From the NCBI RefSeq assembly GCF_000737335.2, contig NZ_JMCC02000028.1:1-64000 (forward strand): a stretch of 64,000 bases of DNA, given 5' to 3'. The stretch's first letter is position 1, and every line of letters begins with the position of its first letter. The position numbers and the translations under genes were made by a program. The notes under the pieces are model-generated. The model was not told the DNA's origin, ran no database searches, and saw only the letters and a list, made by a program, of their open reading frames with translations. This DNA comes from Enhygromyxa salina (GTDB lineage Bacteria > Myxococcota_A > Polyangia > Nannocystales > Nannocystaceae). This document shows positions 38,476-47,145 of the stretch, one piece after another.

Positions 38476-39183
38476 CTACGTTGCGACCGCCGCGAGGTAG
38501 AGCGCCAAGCCGTTCCACACCGACAACACCACGAATACGACCCCCATCGCCTGGATCGCGAGGCGCACGAATTTCTGCTCGAGCCGGGCGCCGTAGCGCT
38601 TCAATATACCGACGAGGATCAAATATCCCAGCACGATCCCCAGCCCAAGGCCGAGCGGAAACAAGAGCTTGTGCAGCGGCGTCGGCTCGAGCTCGGTCAT
38701 GGATAGGGCAATCGCAACGCCAGCCGACCACGACAAGATCAAGGTTGGGTTGAGGATCGAGATCCCGAACCCGGCCCAGTAGCCCCACTGACGACCGCGC
38801 AGGTCGACCGGATGATCCGCTCGAGGATCGACCCCGTCTGCGACCGCCGTGGGTTGCTCGGGTCGCTGGACGACCAGCCAGACCCCGACGGCGAGGAACA
38901 CGAGGGTGCCGACGATCTCGATCACCAAGCGTGCGCCCGGCACCTGCTCGAGCAGCGCGACGATCCCAAAGGTTGCGAGCCCGCAGTAGAGCAGCTCGGC
39001 CGGTACCCGCCCAATCCCGATCTTCAGCGCGCCGCCCGGGTCGCCGGCGAGCGCCCGCTGGATCACCAGCACGGTCACGGGCCCAAGCGGCGCGATCGCG
39101 CTGAAGATGCCGACGACGATCGCTACCAGCACGATCGACGCGGTCACGAGGCCGGCGCTCGCGGCGGTGAGAGCCAGGGCCAT
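38476..39183 (-). CDS. LysE/RhtB family exporter
   Basis: 235 residues with about six membrane helices. The N-terminal IFSAIAPLGPVTVLVIQRALAG matches the family signature (PGP-type loop followed by a small-residue helix), and ISILNPTLILSWS is the second conserved block. Members export amino acids or small amines. It begins one base after the GMC oxidase stop (TGA-G-ATG), so it is the last gene of the aminotransferase-oxidase operon and a likely exporter of the product. Confidence 0.85.
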   Translation of the reverse strand: MALALTAASAGLVTASIVLVAIVVGIFSAIAPLGPVTVLVIQRALAGDPGGALKIGIGRVPAELLYCGLATFGIVALLEQVPGARLVIEIVGTLVFLAVGVWLVVQRPEQPTAVADGVDPRADHPVDLRGRQWGYWAGFGISILNPTLILSWSAGVAIALSMTELEPTPLHKLLFPLGLGLGIVLGYLILVGILKRYGARLEQKFVRLAIQAMGVVFVVLSVWNGLALYLAAVAT

Positions 39184-39184
39184 C

Positions 39185-40714
39185 TCAGTAGCGGGCGTTC
39201 AAGGTGTCGGCCATGCGATCCGCGATCGCCATGATCGTGAGCATGGGGTTGGCCGCAGGCGTGGCTGGGATGATGCCGGTGTCGCAGACGTAGAGATCGT
39301 CGACGTCCCAGGCCGCGCCGCTCGAGTCGACGACGTGGCGCGCACGATCTTCGCCCATCGCTGTCGAGCCAAACACGTGGTTGGAGGCGATCGGGAAGTT
39401 CTTGGGCGAGAGCTTGGCCTGGCGCACGACCTCGGCGCCCGAGGCGTCGGTGATCTGCGGCGGGAGCCCGTGGACGCCGGGGTACACGGAGGTCGCCCCG
39501 GTCGCGAAGTACATCTCGATCAGCATGGCCATGCCTTCTTGCATGCGCTTCACGTCACCCTGCTCGATGCGGTAGCGAATGTCGTGGTTGCCGCCAGGCA
39601 GCGAGCGCACGCGGCCGGACGAGTCTTCACCGCTGACCCACACGTCCCACGACGCCATGTGGTTGTAGCGCGAGACCAGATCCTTGAGGTCGGCGCCGAT
39701 GCCCGGGAACCGAAACGCGAGCAGCGACGGCGCGACCCACAGCGACTCGAGCTTGATGCCCTCGGGCATGAAGTCGAGGCAGTGGTAGCCCTGGGTGGCC
39801 CCGCTCCACGGCGCGACCTCGTCGGGGAACATGCCCATCAGCGCGGTGCCGGGGTGGAACTGCAGGTTGCGGCCGATAGGGTCACGGTTGATGCCGCTGC
39901 GCTGCATGATCACCGGCGAGGCGATCGCACCCGCGGCGAGGATCGTGCACTTGGCGGTGATCCGCACGCGCTCGCCCAGCTTGCCGGTGAAGGGCTCAAT
40001 CGCCACGCCCTCGACCCCGCGCACGCGGTCGCCGTCCATGAGCAGGGTGTCGGCGCGGACCGAGGTGTAGACGCGGCCCCCGGCCTCGACCATCTCGGGC
40101 ACGCCGCGGACATCCAGCGACTTCTTGGCGCGGGTTGGGCAGCCCGTGAAGCACTGGCTGGATCCGCGGCAGCCTTCTTCGTTGCGCTCGATCACCGTGG
40201 CGGTGGCGCCAACGGCCTCGCAGCCGGCCCGAAACAGCTCGTTGCGGCGGCCCTGGACCTCGGACTGAACCTTGCGCACGCCCATGAAGGCTTCGACCCG
40301 ATCGTAGTGGGGCGCCATGGTGTCGGGGTCGACCCCGATCACGCCGTGGTCGTTGCGCCACTTGTCGACGGCGAACAGCGGCGCGCGCATGCAGATCGCC
40401 GAATTGAACACCGACCCGCCGCCAAGGCAGCGGGCCTGCATCGTGGGCATGAACAGGTTGCCGTTGGTGCGACGCAGCCCGCTGTCGAAGAAGTAGCGGG
40501 CCAAGGTCGCGCCGGCGTCCCGGTCGAAGTCGCGGGTTCGCACGACCGGGCCGACCTCGATCAGCACGACCGACCGACCTGCGCTGGCGAGCCGATGCGC
40601 GAGGTAGGCCCCACCCGGGCCCGAGCCGACGACCGCGAACTCGCAGTGATCGACGATCGGGCTGGTGTAGTCGACGAACTCTAGAACCCTACGGTCGTCG
40701 TTGGGTCGGTGCCC
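39185..40714 (-). CDS. GMC-family alcohol oxidase, reached by -1 frameshift
   Basis: 509 residues from the GGG codon at 40714. The FAD motif VVGSGPGGAYLAHRLASAGRSVVLIE is intact, followed by GGGSVFNSAI, the C..C...C block GCRGSSQCFTGCPTRAKKS of long-chain alcohol oxidases, the catalytic region NHVFGSTAMG and DTGIIPATPAANP. From the slippery site to the FAD motif there is no ATG, GTG, TTG or CTG in this frame. The first possible start falls after the FAD motif and would destroy it. The frame is continuous with the aminotransferase after a -1 shift at 40714-40720. It should oxidise an alcohol to an aldehyde or ketone with FAD. A homopolymer sequencing error giving a plain fusion is the main alternative. 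Confidence 0.85.
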   Translation of the reverse strand, partial: GHRPNDDRRVLEFVDYTSPIVDHCEFAVVGSGPGGAYLAHRLASAGRSVVLIEVGPVVRTRDFDRDAGATLARYFFDSGLRRTNGNLFMPTMQARCLGGGSVFNSAICMRAPLFAVDKWRNDHGVIGVDPDTMAPHYDRVEAFMGVRKVQSEVQGRRNELFRAGCEAVGATATVIERNEEGCRGSSQCFTGCPTRAKKSLDVRGVPEMVEAGGRVYTSVRADTLLMDGDRVRGVEGVAIEPFTGKLGERVRITAKCTILAAGAIASPVIMQRSGINRDPIGRNLQFHPGTALMGMFPDEVAPWSGATQGYHCLDFMPEGIKLESLWVAPSLLAFRFPGIGADLKDLVSRYNHMASWDVWVSGEDSSGRVRSLPGGNHDIRYRIEQGDVKRMQEGMAMLIEMYFATGATSVYPGVHGLPPQITDASGAEVVRQAKLSPKNFPIASNHVFGSTAMGEDRARHVVDSSGAAWDVDDLYVCDTGIIPATPAANPMLTIMAIADRMADTLNARY

Positions 40715-42282
40715 TTTTTTTTTTGGTCGTCCGCCTCCGCCGCTTGGCCAGCGGGCTCGGGCTCGGGCTCGGGCTCGGGGGTGGGCGCCGTCTCGAGCTT
40801 GGGGGCAGCTGCCTTGGCCCCGTTGCTGCCGTTGCGGACGGGCGAGGCCGCGGCGACCGGGGTCATGGCCTCGTCGCCACCCAAGCCAGGGATCACCTTC
40901 TTGACGTTGCGCAGCGCGTCTTTGACCGCACCGCCCGCGAGCGAGATGACCGGGCCGCCAACCTTGTAGTAGCCGGCCAGCGTGTCTTCCATTGCGCCAA
41001 GGAAGTAGCTGACGTCTTCGTTGGTGATCGTGACCGGCGGGAGGATCTTGATCGCGTTGATCGCCGGTCCGGGGATCTGCACGATCACCCGCTGCTTGGC
41101 GAACATGTCGCAGTTGACCGCGGCCGCGAACGCGCCCTTGTCGGCCACCCCGATCAGCTCTTGCTGCACGCGCAGGCTCAGGCTGCCCGAGTCTTTGAAG
41201 TAGATCGCGAGCATCAGGCCCTTGCCGCTGATGCGATCGATGCAGTCGTAGCGCGAGGCGAGATCGATCAAGCCAGCGTGCAGCATGTCGCCGAGCTCGC
41301 GGGCCCGGTTGGGCGCGTCGAGATCACGCAGCACGTCGAGCGTGGCGATGCCAGCAGCCATCGCGAGGTTGTTCTCGGCGAAGGTCGAGAAGTAGATCGG
41401 CCCCGCCCTGAACTTGCTGTAGACGCCCTCGTAGACCTCTTCGGTCATGAGCACGGCGCTGACCGGCATCTGCCCGCCGGCGAGGGTCTTGGACACGGTC
41501 ATCATGCCCGGGCGCACGCCGAGCCCGGCGCTGGCGAACCACGAGCCGGTTCGACCAAGGCCGGTCTGGATCTCGTCGGCCACGAACACGGTGCCGTACT
41601 GCTTGCACAGGGCCTCGGCCTCGCGCATGTAGTCGGCGTCCATGACGGTGGCCGTCATGCCTTGGATCGGCTCGATGAACAGCGCGGCCACATCCTGCTT
41701 GGACAGCTCGTTGCGCAGCGCGGCGATGTCGTTGGGCCGGATCGAGGTGCACACGGGCATCAGCGGATCCTGGCTCTCCTTCATCTGCTCGAACCCGCAC
41801 AGCGAGATCGCGCCGTAGGTCCGGCCGTGAAACGCCCCCTGCAAGAACAGGAAGCGGCGCCGCCGGGTCATGTAGCGGGTGAAGCGGATGCAGACTTCGA
41901 TCGCCTCGCTGCCCGAGTTGGCGAACACGGCCTTGGTGTACTGCGGGCCCGCGAGCTCGAGCAGCCGCTCGGCCAGCAGCCCGCCGAGCGCCGAGGCGTT
42001 GACGACCGACAAGTTGGGCAGCTGCAGCGACAACACGTCACGCAGCGCGTCGCTGACCTGCGGGTGGTTGCGGCCGATGAAGAACACGCCGCCGCCCGCG
42101 AGCAGGTCCAGGTAGCGGGTGCCGTCCTTGTCCCACATGTACTGGCCGTCGGCGCGGGTGAACGCCGCCGACAACCCACCCATCTCGAACATCTTGAGCA
42201 GGCGCGGGTGGATGTGGCGCTTGGACAGATGGTTGGCCGAGGTCAGGTGCTCCTCGATGAGCTCTTTCATGCTACCGGTCAC
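40681..42282 (-). CDS. Class III PLP aminotransferase (N-terminal part of predicted fusion)
   Basis: 533 residues if it ends at its own stop; about 1032 if shifted into the GMC frame at residue 523. PLP-site motifs: ANSGSEAIEV, FHGRTYGA, Asp236 in VADEIQTGLGRTG, and Lys265 in TVSKTLAGG. The family uses amino donors to convert aldehydes or ketones to amines. Residues beyond 480 form a Pro-Glu/Ala-rich linker ending in Lys codons, as expected between fused domains. The start overlaps the sulfotransferase stop (ATGA). Confidence 0.92.
   Translation of the reverse strand: MTGSMKELIEEHLTSANHLSKRHIHPRLLKMFEMGGLSAAFTRADGQYMWDKDGTRYLDLLAGGGVFFIGRNHPQVSDALRDVLSLQLPNLSVVNASALGGLLAERLLELAGPQYTKAVFANSGSEAIEVCIRFTRYMTRRRRFLFLQGAFHGRTYGAISLCGFEQMKESQDPLMPVCTSIRPNDIAALRNELSKQDVAALFIEPIQGMTATVMDADYMREAEALCKQYGTVFVADEIQTGLGRTGSWFASAGLGVRPGMMTVSKTLAGGQMPVSAVLMTEEVYEGVYSKFRAGPIYFSTFAENNLAMAAGIATLDVLRDLDAPNRARELGDMLHAGLIDLASRYDCIDRISGKGLMLAIYFKDSGSLSLRVQQELIGVADKGAFAAAVNCDMFAKQRVIVQIPGPAINAIKILPPVTITNEDVSYFLGAMEDTLAGYYKVGGPVISLAGGAVKDALRNVKKVIPGLGGDEAMTPVAAASPVRNGSNGAKAAAPKLETAPTPEPEPEPEPAGQAAEADDQKKKGTDPTTTVGF
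40714..40738 (-). other. Putative programmed -1 frameshift site
   Basis: The minus strand carries A10 (40724-40715) followed by GGGC. In the aminotransferase frame the codons are CAA AAA AAA AAG, containing the dnaX-type heptamer A-AAA-AAG (40720-40714) in the correct phase. GGAGG (40738-40734) lies 13 bases upstream as a possible stimulatory Shine-Dalgarno. A 6-bp stem CGACGA/TCGTCG (40700-40695 with 40677-40672) lies downstream. A -1 shift enters the GMC frame; without it, translation stops at TAG 40683-40681. Confidence 0.75.
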
Positions 42283-43424
42283 GCTGGGTATTCCTTGGAG
42301 TATCCGTAGGTGTCGAACACCAGCCGCCAGCGGTCGTAGACGAACTCGCGCAGGTCTTCGCTGATGTCGAGCTTGTTACGCTTGTAGCCGCGCAGGGAGT
42401 CGAGGTAGGGCCGGATCGTGGCCGCGTAGCGATCCCAGTCGGGTAGCCGCAGCTTGGTGTACATGTCGCCGAGCATGTTGAGCTCGTTGCCGACAAAGTC
42501 TTCGTAGGCGATCTCGACGAAGTTCTCGGGCGGGATCAGGTGGCGGTCTTCGATGACGCGCTCGTAGATCCGCCGGCCGATCGCCGCGGTGTGCTCCCAC
42601 CGCTGCGAGATGAACTCTTGCTGCGGCCGCTGGAAGAAGTTCTCCCAGTCGGTCTTCGAGCGCATGTGCAGCGTTGACGAGAACACCTCGTAGGGGTTGC
42701 GGTGGATGTGGATGAAGCGCGCGTCGGGGAACAGCTCGAGCAGCAGGCGGATCCGCGCGGTGTGGGGGCAGGACTTGACCACCACGCGCTTGCCGTTGGT
42801 GGCCAGCATGATCCGCTTGATGAAGGTGACCAACTCGCTCTTCCACAGCTCGCGCTCGTCGGGCGTGGCCTCGAGGAAGTCGATGTACTTCTCGTAGCGG
42901 GCCGACTCGTCCGGGAACATGAACGAGAGGTAGAGGCTGAGCCCGGTCAGCTTGGCCAGCGCGATCTCGTCTTCGGCGGCCTCGTGCCAGCCTTGCTTGA
43001 CGTTGTCGTACGAGCGGGTCTCTGCGAGCGCGCCGCTGGCGATGCGCGGCACGATGTCCCCGGTCAGCAAGAACGAGGTTGGAAAGATGACCTGGTAGTA
43101 GGTTGGGACCGTGTGGTTGGGGTCGCGCCCGAACAGGTTGTGCAGGTGGGTGGTGCCGGTGCGCCAGTGCCCGAGCAAGAAGATCGGGGTTGGGTCCACG
43201 CGCATCTGGGCCAGCTTGCGCGCGTAGATGGCGTCTTCGAGGCGGCCCAGCACGGTCGAGGGGATGCCCCAACCTGTGATCCACGCGAGCCGGTGCAGGT
43301 ATTCGCGGCTGACCTGAAAGTCGTTGGCCTTGAGGATCTCGAGCCACTCTGGCAGCTCGACCCCGGTCATCAACTGTTCGGTCGACCAGCGGTGCTCTAG
43401 TTGTTTGACACGTTCGACGTGCAT
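42279..43424 (-). CDS. PAPS-dependent sulfotransferase
   Basis: 381 residues. The 5'-phosphosulfate loop is LLGHWRTGTTHL (84-95) and the 3'-phosphate motif is FIHIHRNPYEVFSS. The GRDPNHTVPTYYQVIFP stretch is typical of the Sulfotransfer_3 group acting on lipids or small alcohols. No membrane helix or signal is seen, so it should be cytoplasmic. The start overlaps the upstream stop (TAATG) and the stop overlaps the aminotransferase start, so stoichiometric expression is expected. The substrate is unknown; the context suggests a hydroxylated lipid or sterol-like compound. Confidence 0.88.
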   Translation of the reverse strand: MHVERVKQLEHRWSTEQLMTGVELPEWLEILKANDFQVSREYLHRLAWITGWGIPSTVLGRLEDAIYARKLAQMRVDPTPIFLLGHWRTGTTHLHNLFGRDPNHTVPTYYQVIFPTSFLLTGDIVPRIASGALAETRSYDNVKQGWHEAAEDEIALAKLTGLSLYLSFMFPDESARYEKYIDFLEATPDERELWKSELVTFIKRIMLATNGKRVVVKSCPHTARIRLLLELFPDARFIHIHRNPYEVFSSTLHMRSKTDWENFFQRPQQEFISQRWEHTAAIGRRIYERVIEDRHLIPPENFVEIAYEDFVGNELNMLGDMYTKLRLPDWDRYAATIRPYLDSLRGYKRNKLDISEDLREFVYDRWRLVFDTYGYSKEYPA

Positions 43425-44005
43425 TAGTTGTCGCCCCCGCTGGCCCGGGCCGCGGCGGCCCGACGCTCGCGCTCGATCACCCGGACCGCGTCGACGGCCT
43501 CGGACAGGACCGCGACGTTGGCCGCGGAATCAATGTCGGCGCCGGGAAGATCGGCGACGGTCTTGGTCTTGCCAGCGCTCGCCCGTTGGCGGCGGAGGAT
43601 CTCGACGCCATCGTCGACGCCGATGTGACGGAGGACTTCGGCGTCCGCGAGGTACGCGAACGCGAACACCGAGCGCAGCCCGAGCAGCGAGACCCGACGA
43701 AAATACAGGTCACTGGTCTCCCACGCAGCGAGGTAGGCGTGCTGGGCTTCGGGGCTGGCGCGGGTGAAGGTCTTGGTCCGGCTGGGCCCGAACGCAGGCA
43801 TTGCAACCTCGAACAGCACGAACATCAGGCGGAGCAACACACGCTCACGCTTGGGGACCGCAGCGAGCCACTCGTCGACGTACTCGAGCGCTCGCGCATC
43901 GCGGGCGTCGACCGGGATGTTGCCGCCGCGCGGGTACATCGTCTGTCCGAGCGCCCCGACGATCCGTGCCTCGATCGGGGTGAGGACTTTGTACTTTCGA
44001 CTCAC
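43424..44005 (-). CDS. Gluconate 2-dehydrogenase subunit 3-like protein
   Basis: 193 residues from a GTG at 44005 with AGGCGG just upstream. The opening LTPIEARIVGALGQTMYPRGG resembles the small subunit (subunit 3) that accompanies GMC dehydrogenases. The middle (AYLAAWETSDLYFRRVSLLGLRSVFAFAYLADAEVLRHIG) fits the same family. No twin-arginine signal is visible, unlike many members. As first gene of the operon it probably assists or docks with the GMC oxidase. The family call rests on pattern only. Confidence 0.65.
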   Translation of the reverse strand: MSRKYKVLTPIEARIVGALGQTMYPRGGNIPVDARDARALEYVDEWLAAVPKRERVLLRLMFVLFEVAMPAFGPSRTKTFTRASPEAQHAYLAAWETSDLYFRRVSLLGLRSVFAFAYLADAEVLRHIGVDDGVEILRRQRASAGKTKTVADLPGADIDSAANVAVLSEAVDAVRVIERERRAAAARASGGDN

Positions 44006-44446
44006 TGAACCGCCTGATCCCTGTTGTGGGTCGCAACCGAGTCGCAGCGCGACGCTCGTCGCATACACGAGGCCCCCCAGGCCGGCAAGCCGTCAGCCAG
44101 GCGCGGCAACATGGCGGGGTGCGGTGACGCGATCATGAGCAAGGGTGAGCGGGTGGAATCAACCGTTCGCCGAATCGTGCCGGATATCTCCAGGTCCGGC
44201 TAGTCCCCGTCGCTGAACTTCCGGGGGGAACTTCGGTGGCGGGGGACAGCCGCCCTTTTAGATGAGGGGCTTCGCAGGCTCCCCACGCCGGCGGGCTTCT
44301 CGTGCCTCGCCGCACAGACTCCATCGTTCGCGGCGCCGGGCCTCGGCTTTCGAGCGAGTAGAGGGCAAGCTCACGCCTGTTCCCGGCGCGTTCTACGGGG
44401 TGTCGCCGCGTCGGATCGCGCCCGCTGACTGCTACGCTCCCGCCAC
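44006..44446. other. Divergent intergenic region
   Basis: 441 bases without a convincing gene. It must carry the leftward promoter of the sulfotransferase operon and the rightward promoter of the MMPL gene. It holds a 6-bp hairpin (GCCGGA..TCCGGC, 44179-44200) and a G-rich stretch with AACTTC repeated near 44215-44235. Neither can be given a role. Confidence 0.4.
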
Positions 44447-47107
44447 ATGGCGCCGGAGACCGAGCCGCCCCGCGCGGGGCCCCTGGCGCGTCGTTGCGCC
44501 GAGTTGATCACCTGGGTCACGCACACGCGCTCGCGCAGCGCGGCGGTCTTGGTCACGGCTTTGTTGGTTGGCGTGACGTCGCTGTGGTTCGGGGCCTCGA
44601 TCCAGATCGACACGGACCTCCGCAGCCTGCTGCCCAAGTCGGCGCCCAGCGTGGCCGCGCTGGATCTACTCGAGGAGCGCAAGGGCAGCTCCGAGGGGTT
44701 CGTGATCGCGATCGAGGGTCCAACCGCGGCCGACGCCGACGCCGCCGTGATCGGTGTCGCCGACGAAGTGGCGAGCTGGCCCGAGACCCGCTCGCTCACG
44801 GCCGAGCGCGATTACACGCCGCTGCGCGCCCACGCGCTCTACATGCTCGAGCTCGACCAGCTCGAAGAGCTGCGCGACGAGCTCGAGGCCGAGCGCAAGC
44901 AAGCGATCGCCCGGGCGATCGGACCGGGGCTTGGCGACGGCGACGTCAACACCGACGAGGTGACCGTTGGCGAAGACTGGGACGACGAGGGCTTCGACGA
45001 GCTCGACTGGGCGCCGGCACCGGAGCAGCCGGGGCAGCCGGAGCAGCCCGAGCCACCCGCGGACGCAGCCGCGCAGGACGACGCGCAGGACGACGCGCCC
45101 GAGCAGCGTGACTTCGAGACCTTCCTCGCCGAGCAGCGCGAGCACTTGATCGCCCAGGGCACCCTCGACGAGGCCGAGGTCGCGCTGATCTGGCCCGCAG
45201 AGAACGAGAAGGGGGAGGTCGAGTGGGCCGAGCATGTCGGCATGCCGTACTCCGCCGAGGACGGCAAGGTCCGCACGATCCAAGGCAGCCTCTCGCGGCC
45301 GGCGACAGACGTCGAGTTCGCGCAGGACGTCGTGGGTCGGGTCGATCAACGGGCCGAAGAATTGCGTCAGGCCGGGATGGCGGCGGACACCCGCGTGCAA
45401 GTGGTCGCTGCCTACAATGTCTCGGGGGCCGTCAACGCGATCGTCGCCGACGCGCGGCGGGCCACGTGGATCTCGGGCACGCTGGTGCTCGCGGTCTTGC
45501 TGCTGGGGTTTCGCAGCCTGCGGGTGCTGCCGTTGATCATCGTGCCAATGGCCGTGGCAATGAGCGCGACGCTCGCGGTCGCAAAGCTGAGCTTTGGCCA
45601 GCTCAACGCGCTCACGGTGTTCTTGTTCGCGGTGTTGTTTGGGATGGGCGTGGACTTTTGCGTGCACCTGTACGCGCTGCGCGAGCGGCAAGGTCGCGAC
45701 GGCGACTGGCCCACGGTGATCCGCGAGCACTTTCGTCCGCTGGTGGCGACCATGGCCACGACCAGCGCGAGCTTGCTGATCCTGATGCTGGCGGAGTTCA
45801 AGGCGTTCCGCGAGTTCGGCTCGATCTCGGCGGTTGGCGTGCTGCTGTGCTTCATCTCCGCGGTCGTGCTGGTCCCGGCGATCGACACCTTGCTTGGGCC
45901 GATGCGGAAACCTGTGGCCGCGGTGGAACCGGCGAGCGCGGATGTGCCCGCTCCGGCCAGCGCTGGCGGTTGGCGGTCGGTGCTGTCAAAGGGGCGCTAC
46001 GCGGTGCTCGTGTTGCTGGCCGGGGTCGCGCTCTACGGCGCGCCGCAGCTGCGCATGGAGAAGGACAATCGGGTGCTCAACGCGAGCGATGCACCCGACG
46101 CCGAGACCAAAAAAGAGATCGCCTACGGGCAGACGGGTGGGCGCTACAAGTCGCTGGCGTTGGTCGCCAACGATCCCGAGGCGCTCAACCTCGTCGTGGA
46201 TCGGCTCGAGGCCGCCGAGGCGTCGGGCGAGTTGCTCGACGGTGGCATCGACACTGGCGAGCCGCGTCGACCGTGGATCAAAGAGGTCTACAGCCTGCGC
46301 ACGGTGATGCCGACGCAGCAGGCGGAGAAGGCCCCCGTGATCGCGCAGATCGGCGAGCGCACCAACGATCTGCTGGCCGAGCTGCCAGATCTCGACGAGC
46401 AGGCGCGCGCGTACCAGACCCACCTCGAGGCCCTCGAGCACATGACCAAGGCGGACCCGCTGACGCTCGAAGAGCTGCCAGCGTGGACGGTGGAGCCATT
46501 CCGCGAGAAGGACGGGCGCAGCGATCGGATCGCCCACGTGTACCTGGACATCGAAGGGTGGAGCATCGATGAGCTGGTCGCGGTCCGGCATCGCCTCGAC
46601 GTGGTGCTAGACGGCACGGAGGTCCGCGCGGCCGACAGCCGCCTGGTGTTCGCGGATCTGATGGCGCTGATGGAGCACGACGCCGAGCGGATCCCGTTTT
46701 ATGCGCTGGGCGTGATCTTGCTGTTCATCGCGATTGATCTACGCGAGCTGAAGGGCACCGCGGCGTGCTTCTCGACCCTGACCCTGGGAGTGTTCGTCGC
46801 GGTGGCGGTGATGGGGCTGTGGCCGATGCGGCTGAACTTCTTCAACTTGGTGGTGATGCCGGCGGTCGTGGGGCTGGGGATCGACGCCAGCATTCACCTG
46901 TGGCACGGCCGCAAGCGGGCCTCGCTGGCGGCGACCAGCAAGGCTTCACTGTTGTCGGCGCTGACGACGGTGGCCGGGTTCTCTGGGCTGTTGGCGGCGA
47001 ATCATGCCGGGCTGCGGAGCATTGGCGAGGTTGGGGTCATGGCGATCGTGGCGTGTGTCGGGGTCGCGTTCTTGGCGCTGTACCCGATTCGGACCAAGCC
47101 AACGTAG
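44447..47107 (+). CDS. MMPL/RND family lipid transporter-like protein
   Basis: 886 residues with two similar halves. Each half has a membrane helix, a periplasmic loop and a bundle of five helices carrying GMGVDFCVHL (first) and GLGIDASIHL (second), the RND signature. DTDLRSLLPKSAPS after helix 1 is typical of MMPL and hopanoid transporter-like members. The first loop contains an unusual acidic Glu/Pro/Gln-rich insertion (about residues 165-225). It is probably a proton-driven exporter of lipids or hydrophobic compounds from the inner membrane. The sulfotransferase operon is divergent; a link is possible but unproved. Confidence 0.85.
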   Translation: MAPETEPPRAGPLARRCAELITWVTHTRSRSAAVLVTALLVGVTSLWFGASIQIDTDLRSLLPKSAPSVAALDLLEERKGSSEGFVIAIEGPTAADADAAVIGVADEVASWPETRSLTAERDYTPLRAHALYMLELDQLEELRDELEAERKQAIARAIGPGLGDGDVNTDEVTVGEDWDDEGFDELDWAPAPEQPGQPEQPEPPADAAAQDDAQDDAPEQRDFETFLAEQREHLIAQGTLDEAEVALIWPAENEKGEVEWAEHVGMPYSAEDGKVRTIQGSLSRPATDVEFAQDVVGRVDQRAEELRQAGMAADTRVQVVAAYNVSGAVNAIVADARRATWISGTLVLAVLLLGFRSLRVLPLIIVPMAVAMSATLAVAKLSFGQLNALTVFLFAVLFGMGVDFCVHLYALRERQGRDGDWPTVIREHFRPLVATMATTSASLLILMLAEFKAFREFGSISAVGVLLCFISAVVLVPAIDTLLGPMRKPVAAVEPASADVPAPASAGGWRSVLSKGRYAVLVLLAGVALYGAPQLRMEKDNRVLNASDAPDAETKKEIAYGQTGGRYKSLALVANDPEALNLVVDRLEAAEASGELLDGGIDTGEPRRPWIKEVYSLRTVMPTQQAEKAPVIAQIGERTNDLLAELPDLDEQARAYQTHLEALEHMTKADPLTLEELPAWTVEPFREKDGRSDRIAHVYLDIEGWSIDELVAVRHRLDVVLDGTEVRAADSRLVFADLMALMEHDAERIPFYALGVILLFIAIDLRELKGTAACFSTLTLGVFVAVAVMGLWPMRLNFFNLVVMPAVVGLGIDASIHLWHGRKRASLAATSKASLLSALTTVAGFSGLLAANHAGLRSIGEVGVMAIVACVGVAFLALYPIRTKPT

Positions 47108-47123
47108 CTTCAATGTAGCTACG
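47103..47123. terminator. Hairpin between convergent genes
   Basis: A 7-bp stem CGTAGCT / AGCTACG with a 7-base loop, starting at the MMPL stop codon and 23 bases from the panC stop. It has no T-run, so it is a weak terminator candidate for either direction. Confidence 0.4.
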
Positions 47124-47145
47124 CTGCGTGGGTTGGCGCTGGGGT

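Noticed and set aside
44179..44200. Hairpin in the divergent region as a terminator
   Set aside because: Six base pairs with a ten-base loop and no T-run, and it lies between divergent genes.
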